Positions 44,676 through 52,310 of a stretch of 64,000 nt of DNA are shown here, in pieces. Under the pieces are notes generated by a model. The model saw only the letters and a list, made by a program, of their open reading frames with translations. It was not told the origin of the DNA and did no database searches. Each line of letters begins with the position of its first letter. Positions within the stretch are counted from its first letter, which is position 1. Source of the DNA: Flavobacterium luteolum (GTDB taxonomy: Bacteria; Bacteroidota; Bacteroidia; Flavobacteriales; Flavobacteriaceae); the NCBI RefSeq assembly GCF_027111275.1, contig NZ_CP114286.1, positions 3,100,001 to 3,164,000 on the forward strand, written 5' to 3'. The translations under genes were made by a program, and so were the position numbers.

Positions 44676-46971
44676 TCATAGAAATATATATTTAAAGTAT
44701 ATCGTGCTACTTTCCTTGTTTTTTGTTTTAGGATGCAGTAATACGAAATACCTTCCCGAAGGAGAGTTGCTTTATACAGGCGGTTCTGTTACCATAAAAG
44801 ATTCGATCATGAAAAAGAAAGATCGAAAAGCATTGGAAACAGAATTGGAAGGTTTATTGCGCCCAAAACCAAACAAACAAATCTTCGGGTTGCGACCTAA
44901 ATTATTGATATATAACCTTGCAGGCCAACCCAAAAAAGATAAAGGAACAAGATATTGGCTTCGTAATAAAGTTGGAGAACCGCCAGTGCTTTTCAGTAAA
45001 GTTGATTTGGATTATAATGCTTCAGTTTTACGAAATTTTACAGAAAACAGAGGTTATTTTAAAACCCGCGTCAGTGCCGATTCGACTGTTCGAAATAAAA
45101 GAGTGACGGCAGAATATACGGTTACGCCTAGAAAACAGTACATTATAAAAAGCGTTACATTTCCAGATGATTCTTTAAAAATGTCAAAAATTATAGCCAA
45201 AAGCCATCGAAGAAGTCTCCTGAAAGTTGGAAATCCATACGATTTGGATGTGATAAAAGCAGAAAGAGAAAGAATCGATGCTAGGTTAAAAGAAAAAGGC
45301 TATTTCTATTTTAATCCAGATTATATTTTGGCAAAAGTAGACAGCAGCAAAGGCGATCACGAAGTACGAATTAGACTGGTTATAAAAGATGATACGCCTG
45401 TAAAAGCTTTGACCGCTTATAAAATTGATAAGATTTTTGTGTATCCGAATTATTCTCTAACGAATGATAGTGCGGTTTATAGAAAAAGGAATATCACACA
45501 ATATAAAGATTTTACAATAATTGACACGACAGATACTTTCAAACCAAGAATTTACGATCGGACGATTTATTTCAAAAAAGGAGATGTGTACAATCGAAAA
45601 GATCATAATTTAACTTTAAACCGATTTGTAAATCTTGGAACTTTCAGTTTTGTCAAGAACGAATTTAAGCCTTCAGATTCTATTCCGAATGCTTTAGATT
45701 CTTACTATTTCTTGACACTTTTACCCAAAAAATTTATTCGTGTTGAAGTGATTGGAAAAACCAATTCTGCAAGTTATACTGGTACAGAATTAAATTTAAA
45801 CTGGAACAACCGTAATTTTCTAAAGGGTGCTGAATTGTTTACGGCTTCTGTTTTTGGCGGCGCCGATTTTCAGTTGGGAGGAACTAATAAAGGGAAAAAT
45901 ATTTATAAACTGGGAGGTGAAGTTAGTTTAACTTGGCCAAGATTTATAACACCTTTTCATATTGAAGGAAATAGTGAGTATGTGCCAAGAACCAAAGCGA
46001 CTTTGCGTTACGAATATCAAAAAAGAACACAACTGTATGCTTTGAATTCTTTTAATACTTCTTTTGGTTACATGTGGAAAGAAAACATTCGTAAAGAACA
46101 TCAATTGAATGTAATTGATGTGACTTATGTAAGTCCGAACCATGTAACGCCAGAATATATGGAAGATATTAAGGATGATCCAGCATTAGGAAAAGTGATT
46201 GAAAAGCAGCTGGTTTTTGGGCCAACTTACAATTACACTTATACCAATACCATGAAGAAGCGTAAAAAGAATACGATCTATTTTAATGGTGAATTGGATT
46301 TGGCGGGAAACTTAACAGGTTTGCTTACAGGTGCAGATTATCCGAACAAGGTTAAAACCATATTTGATGTTCCGTTTAGCCAATATGTCAAAATCAGATC
46401 CGATTTCAGGCATTATTTAAAATTGGGAAAAGAAAGCGAATTAGCCAGCAGATTGATTGTTGGAGCGGGATTTGCCTATGGAAATTCGAATACACTTCCA
46501 GCATCTAAACAATTTGTAGTAGGGGGAACCAATAGTATTCGAGCTTTTAGAGCTAGAACTTTAGGGCCGGGAAGTTATGTTATTCCACCAACGACAAATG
46601 ATAATTATACGCCTGATCAATCAGCCGATTTAAAACTGGAATTTAATACCGAATATCGTGCAAAGCTTTTCAGTATTGTAAGAGGTGCAGTTTTTTTGGA
46701 TGCTGGTAATATTTGGTTGTTACACGCTGATCCGAACAAACCGGGAGCAGAAATCTCAAAAGATTTTATGAAAGAAATAGCTGTTGGAGCAGGAGCAGGT
46801 TTACGTTTCGATTTATCCTTCTTGATTTTAAGAACCGATTTAGCTATTCCGCTTCGAAATCCTGCTTTACCAGATGGGCAACGTTGGGTGATTGATGATA
46901 TTAATTTAGGAAGCAGCTCCTGGAGAAAAGATAACCTGATTTTGAATATTGCTATTGGATATCCATTTTAA
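44659..46971 (+). CDS. tamL: TamL, BamA/TamA-like outer-membrane lipoprotein
   Basis: The ATG at 44659 (MSKRHNHRNIYLKYIVLL) is preceded by GAAGGA and is favoured over the TTG at 44650. The lipobox is FFVLGCSNTKYLPEGELLYTG, so this is the lipidated Bacteroidota form. POTRA-like repeats occupy about 60-400 and the Omp85 barrel follows, with FVVGGTNSIRAFRARTLGPGSY (the conserved VGGxxSxRGF-type turn) and the end LILNIAIGYPF. The 17-base overlap with tamB implies translational coupling. Confidence 0.92.
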   Translation: MSKRHNHRNIYLKYIVLLSLFFVLGCSNTKYLPEGELLYTGGSVTIKDSIMKKKDRKALETELEGLLRPKPNKQIFGLRPKLLIYNLAGQPKKDKGTRYWLRNKVGEPPVLFSKVDLDYNASVLRNFTENRGYFKTRVSADSTVRNKRVTAEYTVTPRKQYIIKSVTFPDDSLKMSKIIAKSHRRSLLKVGNPYDLDVIKAERERIDARLKEKGYFYFNPDYILAKVDSSKGDHEVRIRLVIKDDTPVKALTAYKIDKIFVYPNYSLTNDSAVYRKRNITQYKDFTIIDTTDTFKPRIYDRTIYFKKGDVYNRKDHNLTLNRFVNLGTFSFVKNEFKPSDSIPNALDSYYFLTLLPKKFIRVEVIGKTNSASYTGTELNLNWNNRNFLKGAELFTASVFGGADFQLGGTNKGKNIYKLGGEVSLTWPRFITPFHIEGNSEYVPRTKATLRYEYQKRTQLYALNSFNTSFGYMWKENIRKEHQLNVIDVTYVSPNHVTPEYMEDIKDDPALGKVIEKQLVFGPTYNYTYTNTMKKRKKNTIYFNGELDLAGNLTGLLTGADYPNKVKTIFDVPFSQYVKIRSDFRHYLKLGKESELASRLIVGAGFAYGNSNTLPASKQFVVGGTNSIRAFRARTLGPGSYVIPPTTNDNYTPDQSADLKLEFNTEYRAKLFSIVRGAVFLDAGNIWLLHADPNKPGAEISKDFMKEIAVGAGAGLRFDLSFLILRTDLAIPLRNPALPDGQRWVIDDINLGSSSWRKDNLILNIAIGYPF

Positions 46972-47166
46972 ATTTATTTGCTGGGATCGATTAGCCACAA
47001 ATTCACGAATTATTTTTAATTTGTTGGTTAGCTCTAGGCCGAATTTTTCGAATTTGATTTGTGAAATACTTCCATATTTTTAACCCAAAGGAATTAGCGA
47101 AAATTCGTGAATTCGTGGCAGAAAAAGAAAAAAATGAAGTAAATTGGTCTAAAATATTTTAGAGGA

Positions 47167-47796
47167 ATGCAAAATTTGATCAAAAGAATTATAGGTGTTG
47201 GAGTTATCGTTTTAATAATTGTTCTGGGGTTTAAATATTGCCAGTTCAAAAAAGAAGATGACTCAGATATTCAGTATAATACCAATTTAATTCAGCAACA
47301 GATTCTTAACGTTGGAAAATTAGTTGTTACCGAAGGGCATTTTTCAGAAGTCATCACTTATAAAAATCAGCAAAAGTATTTAATGGACATGATTTCTTTT
47401 GAGAAAAAAGCACTCATTGTGGTCAATGCAAACGTAACGGTTGCTTATGATCTGCATCAAATGAAATATGATATTGATGAAAAAAATAAAACCATTACGA
47501 TTTTAAATATTCCAAAAGAAGAAATTACTATAAATCCAGATATTCAGTTTTATGATGTTGAGCAAAGCAAACTGAATCCGTTTACTGGAGACGATTACAA
47601 TAAAATCAACAAATCGGTAAAAGCGAATCTGGCTAAGAAAATCGAAAATTCTACCCTTAAAACAAACGCCCAAAATAGACTAATAAGCGAATTATCTAAG
47701 ATTTTAATCATGACCAATTCAATGGGCTGGAAACTGCAGTACAATGGAAAAACTATTGAGTCTGAAACGGAGTTAACGCAAGATTTGAAATTGTAA
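47167..47796 (+). CDS. DUF4230 domain protein, membrane-anchored
   Basis: The 209-residue protein has one N-terminal helix (IIGVGVIVLIIVLGFKYC) and a single DUF4230 domain (about 35-200): LVVTEGHFSEVITYKNQQKY, EKKALIVVNANVTVAYDLHQMKYD and ITILNIPKEEITINPDIQFYD. It resembles SPFH/band-like beta structure on the periplasmic side. Function unknown. It follows tamL by about 195 bases that contain word-like repeats. Confidence 0.9.
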   Translation: MQNLIKRIIGVGVIVLIIVLGFKYCQFKKEDDSDIQYNTNLIQQQILNVGKLVVTEGHFSEVITYKNQQKYLMDMISFEKKALIVVNANVTVAYDLHQMKYDIDEKNKTITILNIPKEEITINPDIQFYDVEQSKLNPFTGDDYNKINKSVKANLAKKIENSTLKTNAQNRLISELSKILIMTNSMGWKLQYNGKTIESETELTQDLKL

Positions 47797-47918
47797 GATG
47801 AGGTTCAAAGAGGCAAAGGAACATAGTGACAAAGTTTTTTTTGCCACAGATTAAAGGATTAAAATGATTTAGCACCAAATTCTTGGATAGTTTTCACAAA
47901 CAGACTTTCCACAATTTT

Positions 47919-48013
47919 GTCATTTCGACGAAGGAGAAATCTCCACGAGAAGCTCGACAAAGATTGGATTCTCGTTACGGAGTTACTTGCGGAGATTTCT
48001 CCTTCGTCGAAAT
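47919..48013. repeat. 95-base palindromic repeat element, copy 2
   Basis: This copy matches 35217-35314 along its length with only a few changes. The arms TTTCGACGAAGGAGAAATCT and AGATTTCTCCTTCGTCGAAA are perfect complements. It ends 16 bases before the left terminal repeat of the IS481-type element. Confidence 0.85.
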
Positions 48014-48029
48014 TGTAAATGTTAGATAA

Positions 48030-49038
48030 TTCGGTAACAAAATTTAACTTTAATAAATTTTGTTACGATGAGAAATAATAGTCAGGATTCGACATTAGAG
48101 CGGAACTATTTAGAGAAATATCGTTTTCTAATAAAAGAATATGAACAGGTAAAAAGCAAAACTCATCCGCTTTATAAAAAAGCAATGGATTTTTATACAG
48201 CCAATGACACCTGCAGAAAAAGTTTTTTAAAGTATTACAATCGCTATAAGCAGAGCGGAAAGCCAATAGATTTACTGCCCCAAAAGCGGGGTCCAAGATA
48301 TAAAACCAGACGCCCTTTGCCTTTTATAGAACAAAAAGTAATCGAATTAAGAGAAAAAGGAAACAGCAGATATGAAATTGTTAGTATATTGAGTCCCAAA
48401 TTAGGAAAGCATACGCCTTCCTATTCAGGAGTTTATAATATTTTAAAACGTCATAAAATAAACAGATTAACTCCGAAGATTAAAAAGAATCATCAGAAAA
48501 TAATCAAGGAAAGAATGGGACAGCTGGGTCATATTGATTGCCATTATTTAAGCAAAAGCATAATTCGCGGAGAAAACAAAAAGCTTTATTTAGTCTGTGT
48601 AATTGATGATTACAGCCGGATTGCCTGGGCAGAATTAGTTTCAGATATTACCAGTTTAACCGTAATGTTTGCTTCATTAAAATGTTTAAATATCTTAAGC
48701 AGCCATTATGAAATAAAATTTGAAGAGATATTATCTGATAATGGAGCTGAATTTGGACCTAAAACAAGCAAGGTAAAAAACAATCATCCTTTTGAAAGAA
48801 TGCTAATGGAATTAGGCATAGTGCACAGATATACAAAGCCATATAGACCACAGACAAATGGTAAAGTCGAAAGGTTTTGGAGAACTCTGGAAGAGGATTT
48901 ATTGAGAGACACAGATTTTGATTCTCAAGAAGAACTAAAAGAGGAATTGCTCCAATATTTATATTATTACAATCATGAAAGACCACATCAGGGAATTGAT
49001 GGAAAAAAGCCAATCGAAATGATAAATCCGTTACCGAA
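48030..49038 (+). mobile_element. IS481-type insertion sequence, about 1.0 kb
   Basis: TTCGGTAAC at 48030-48038 and its exact complement GTTACCGAA at 49030-49038 bracket one intact transposase gene. ATAA occurs directly outside both ends (48026-48029 and 49039-49042), consistent with a 4-base target duplication. The terminal repeats are short and the boundaries need comparison with an empty site. Confidence 0.7.
48035..48065 (+). promoter_or_regulatory. Hairpin between the IS left end and the transposase start
   Basis: TAACAAAATTTA (48035-48046) and TAAATTTTGTTA (48054-48065) are perfect 12-base inverted repeats with a 7-base loop, ending three bases before the transposase ATG. In mRNA entering from outside the element it would occlude the start, limiting transposase made by read-through; this role is inference. 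Confidence 0.6.
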
Positions 49039-49042
49039 ATAA
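48068..49042 (+). CDS. IS481-family transposase (DDE integrase core)
   Basis: The 324-residue protein has an N-terminal helix-turn-helix region (EQKVIELREKGNSRYEIVSIL) and an rve/DDE core. D157 lies in GHIDCHYL, D224 in LSDNGAEFG and E268 in NGKVERFWRTLEED; HERPHQGIDGKKPIEM closes the core. All three acidic residues are present, so it is probably active. The stop codon TAA lies in the flanking ATAA rather than inside the inferred element. Confidence 0.9.
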   Translation: MRNNSQDSTLERNYLEKYRFLIKEYEQVKSKTHPLYKKAMDFYTANDTCRKSFLKYYNRYKQSGKPIDLLPQKRGPRYKTRRPLPFIEQKVIELREKGNSRYEIVSILSPKLGKHTPSYSGVYNILKRHKINRLTPKIKKNHQKIIKERMGQLGHIDCHYLSKSIIRGENKKLYLVCVIDDYSRIAWAELVSDITSLTVMFASLKCLNILSSHYEIKFEEILSDNGAEFGPKTSKVKNNHPFERMLMELGIVHRYTKPYRPQTNGKVERFWRTLEEDLLRDTDFDSQEELKEELLQYLYYYNHERPHQGIDGKKPIEMINPLPK

Positions 49043-49099
49043 GTAACTTTTACAGAAATGACAAACGGTACGTTTTACTTAGTAAAAAAACTTCGCGTC

Positions 49100-50863
49100 T
49101 TAGTGCCTTTGTGGCAAATTATCAAAAATCAAATCCAATCCTCCAGAAATTAAATGAGCAATCTCAGGGCGTTTTTCTTTCAATTGATCCAAATAAACCA
49201 AAACTTCCTGTAAAAGCTGTTTCTCATCTGAATCCTTCAAAAGTTCTGCAATTTCAACAGACAATAACCAGTCGTTTGAATGATTATTTTTTAGCTTTTC
49301 AAAAACAGATTTTAATTCGTTTTTAGAAGATTTATTCGTTCTAATTTCACGAACAGAAGCATACAAATGCTCCAATTCATCACGTTCATTAGTATGTTTT
49401 GCTTTGATCGTTTTCGTTGACGGAACAATATTAATTAAGTCGAAACTATTTACATCGGCAGGTCCTGAGAATGCAGAAATCACTTTTTTACCAATTGCCA
49501 TATCATAATTACCCCATTCAGGCTGAAATAAAATGGTTTCTCCATGAGTTACGGTGCAATTTCTAAAACTGATTAAAATGATTTCTCCGTGTAAGTTTCG
49601 AGATCCTGTGATAATTTCACCTTCCACAATAATATTGCCTTCAAATTCTAGTTTTACAGTTTCATTTTCTACGATACTGTAAGCCTGCAAATCCTTAGGA
49701 CTCATATCTTCAATTGCGAGATTAAAACCTTTCAATTTCCCAATCGGACTTCCAAAACCATGTGGATGCGTTAAAGTTCCATGTCCAACTAATTCTTTTT
49801 CACGGTAAGAAAGAGCCGTTTTTCCAGTGGTCTGAATATAAACTGGTTTTCCTTCTTCTTCAATAACATTTGTAAAAACTCCCGAAATCTGTAAACCTGT
49901 GCTTAATTCAATAGTTCCTAAAGCATTCGATTGAATTAGTTTTTGAATTCCAGAAAGCCCTCCAGTTCGTAGAGCCATTTTATTGGCAAATTCTTCTAGA
50001 ACTAAACTTAAATAAGAAAAATTTGGAGTGACATATAATTGTGGCTGTAATTGTGTAATGTCAAAATTCTGATTTGCAGCCGAAATATCATAAGGTATTT
50101 TCTTTACATTATCGGTCATACAGTGGGCACTTTCTCCAATCGAAGAAAGTAATCCAGCGCCATATATTTTCGGGTTTTCAACCGTTCCGATCAAGCCGTA
50201 TTCAACAGTCCACCAATGCAGGTTTCTTATTTGAGCCATTTCAGACAACTCTCCCATATCATTTTGCAAATCGGCAACCGCTTTTTCAGCTTCGTCGATT
50301 TTTTCCTGTGGCGTATCTTCTGCTTCTTTTAAAATAGAAAGCAGACGAATTGCTTCATACATTTGATAATCCTTGTGTGAGGAAATCGCTTTGCATCCAA
50401 TTTCACCAAAACGTCTCAAATATTCCGCATATTCAGGATTTGCAATAATAGGAGCGTGGCCAGCACCTTCGTGAATAATGTCTGGAGCAGGAGTATATTC
50501 AATATGTTCCAATTGTCTAATATCTGAAGCAATAACTAGAACATTGTAAGCCTGAAATTCCATAAAAGCATTTGGCGGAATAAATCCGTCAACGGCAACT
50601 GCTGCCCAACCAATTTCGCTTAGAATTCGGTTCATGCCGTACATGCTCGGAATAGAATCAATTTCGATTCCTGTTTTACGTAAACCTTCCAAATAAGAAT
50701 GATGCGCTACTTTAGAAAGATAATCTACATTTTTACGCATAACATATCGCCAAACCGCCTGATTGATAGGAGTATAATCGCTATAATCTTGAGGTTTAAT
50801 AAATTGCTGTAAATGTTTAGGCAATCGCTCTAATAACGGATTGGTTTCAATGTTTGGATTCAT
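49100..50863 (-). CDS. Aromatic amino acid (phenylalanine) hydroxylase
   Basis: The iron-binding 2-His-1-Glu triad is visible: H131 and H136 in PDIIHEGAGHAP and E221 in HWWTVEYGLIG. The catalytic core covers about residues 30-330. The 587-residue length exceeds the 260-300 residues of typical bacterial enzymes, because a 250-residue C-terminal extension of unknown role (LSYREKELVGHGTLTHPHGFG onward) is added, as in other flavobacteria. It oxidises phenylalanine to tyrosine with a pterin cofactor. It is a single gene and no pterin recycling gene adjoins it. Confidence 0.93.
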   Translation of the reverse strand: MNPNIETNPLLERLPKHLQQFIKPQDYSDYTPINQAVWRYVMRKNVDYLSKVAHHSYLEGLRKTGIEIDSIPSMYGMNRILSEIGWAAVAVDGFIPPNAFMEFQAYNVLVIASDIRQLEHIEYTPAPDIIHEGAGHAPIIANPEYAEYLRRFGEIGCKAISSHKDYQMYEAIRLLSILKEAEDTPQEKIDEAEKAVADLQNDMGELSEMAQIRNLHWWTVEYGLIGTVENPKIYGAGLLSSIGESAHCMTDNVKKIPYDISAANQNFDITQLQPQLYVTPNFSYLSLVLEEFANKMALRTGGLSGIQKLIQSNALGTIELSTGLQISGVFTNVIEEEGKPVYIQTTGKTALSYREKELVGHGTLTHPHGFGSPIGKLKGFNLAIEDMSPKDLQAYSIVENETVKLEFEGNIIVEGEIITGSRNLHGEIILISFRNCTVTHGETILFQPEWGNYDMAIGKKVISAFSGPADVNSFDLINIVPSTKTIKAKHTNERDELEHLYASVREIRTNKSSKNELKSVFEKLKNNHSNDWLLSVEIAELLKDSDEKQLLQEVLVYLDQLKEKRPEIAHLISGGLDLIFDNLPQRH

Positions 50864-51001
50864 TTCGAAAACGTTGTAGATTAAAATGTAAAATTACGAA
50901 TTTACGGCTCGTTTTTTTATCATCCATCACAAAATTTTTATTCGAAATTGATTTTTATTGCATTTTTGTAGATTTTGAAAAAGTTGAAATAAAATGATTT
51001 A

Positions 51002-51448
51002 CTAGCAATCATTATTTTCATAATTCACTTTTTCCATTGTTTTCTCGAAGTTTTCAAGCTCTTTTTTAGTCATCGAAGCTTCTTTGAGATCCACTTTTAA
51101 TTGTTTTTTAGCATCAGGGCTAATCCATAAACCAGTAAAAGAATTTCCTAATTTTTGTAAAATCAAAACACCACTAAATCCTTGTTCAACTAAAACAAAT
51201 TCATTTTCTTTTTTTCTGTTTTGAGTAACATTAAGTTGAATCCAGTTTTTTGATTTATTCTGACGATACATGGAAGTATACATTAAATCGGCTGTACAAG
51301 GATTTTCTTCTGTTTTAATGTAAACTGTTATTGGTGTTTTTCCGTCAACGGTTCCTTTATATAAATTAGAAGCTGACGTTTGTGATTGTGCTGATAATTG
51401 ATTTAAAAATGAGAAACAGATTGTAATAAAGAAAATTACTTTTTTCAT
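51002..51448 (-). CDS. Small secreted hypothetical protein
   Basis: The 148-residue precursor has signal peptide MKKVIFFITICFSFLNQLSA. The mature part has beta-rich segments (LYKGTVDGKTPITVYIK, NEFVLVEQGFSGVLILQKLG, FTGLWISPDAKKQLKVDLKEA) and two cysteines (CTAD near 53 and the terminal NNDC). I do not recognise the family; a small lipocalin-like or beta-sandwich fold is possible. It lies between phenylalanine hydroxylase and the truncated haemoglobin with no overlap. Confidence 0.6.
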   Translation of the reverse strand: MKKVIFFITICFSFLNQLSAQSQTSASNLYKGTVDGKTPITVYIKTEENPCTADLMYTSMYRQNKSKNWIQLNVTQNRKKENEFVLVEQGFSGVLILQKLGNSFTGLWISPDAKKQLKVDLKEASMTKKELENFEKTMEKVNYENNDC

Positions 51449-51524
51449 AAATAAAAGAATATAGATTTGGGTTTAATTCATTTTATCAAATATAAAGTTC
51501 TGCTTTTTATTTGAAAGAAATTTT

Positions 51525-51935
51525 TTAAGATTTTTTTATTGCATTTCTCATTTCATTTTCTGCATTTCTAAAATACTCAATTTTATGGCTGAACATAAAA
51601 GCCATATTGGTGGCACGCATTTTAGCTTCTTCTGTTATTGGACCAGCAAATTGCGAATCGATTGTCGAATTAAAAATGGCAATCCAGCGGTCAAAATGGG
51701 TTTTGTCTACTGGTAATTGTTTATGTGGAGGAAAAGGTGTTCCAGAATAAGCGCGAACATCAAATAGAATAGTCTGCCAGAAATTGTACATTTTTTGTAA
51801 ATGAGGTTCCCAACGGTCTTGTAATTTATCATTAAATATCGGCCCGATTAAATCGTCCTTTCTAACATTTGCATAAAAGCTGTTAACCATTTGCTGAATG
51901 TCTTCTATTGTCGATATATCTTTTAAAGCTGTCAT
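51525..51935 (-). CDS. Group III truncated haemoglobin
   Basis: The 136-residue protein has the short 2-on-2 globin pattern: IQQMVNSFYANVRKDDLIGPIF, then HLQKMYNFWQTILF and LPVDKTHFDRWIAIFNSTI. H80 in the KTHFDRW motif is the probable proximal haem ligand. Group III globins (trHbP) are linked to oxygen or nitric oxide handling in microaerobic bacteria. It is a single-gene unit. Confidence 0.92.
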   Translation of the reverse strand: MTALKDISTIEDIQQMVNSFYANVRKDDLIGPIFNDKLQDRWEPHLQKMYNFWQTILFDVRAYSGTPFPPHKQLPVDKTHFDRWIAIFNSTIDSQFAGPITEEAKMRATNMAFMFSHKIEYFRNAENEMRNAIKKS

Positions 51936-52310
51936 TTTATTGTATTTTAAGTAAACTGCAAAAATACAATATATCTTTCTTTTACGTCCCTGATAATTGT
52001 CATATGCCCTTTAATTGCTAGATAAAATCAATTTTGTAAGGATTTGTATAGATTTTTTATTTTATGATGAGTTATTTCGATTTTAACAGGTAAGTTTTTT
52101 ATTATTTTTTGTTTTTTAAATTATTGTTTTTCAGTATTTTGAAAAACAATAAGATTGGTTTTTGTTATATCTGTTTTTTTAATTTGATGTGTATTTGTAA
52201 AGTTAAAATAATGAGAATGTTGTAAAAATACTCATAATATTGTGATGTTTTAGTAAAATAAAACTGAATAAATAATAAAAAACTAATTATCAAACCAAAA
52301 CCACAAAAGA
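51936..52310. other. AT-rich region upstream of the GH30 gene
   Basis: This 375-base region has long T-tracts and no supported gene. TTTG strings occur at several places (for example near 52182 and 52194) but no convincing -33/-7 pair was found. Confidence 0.35.
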
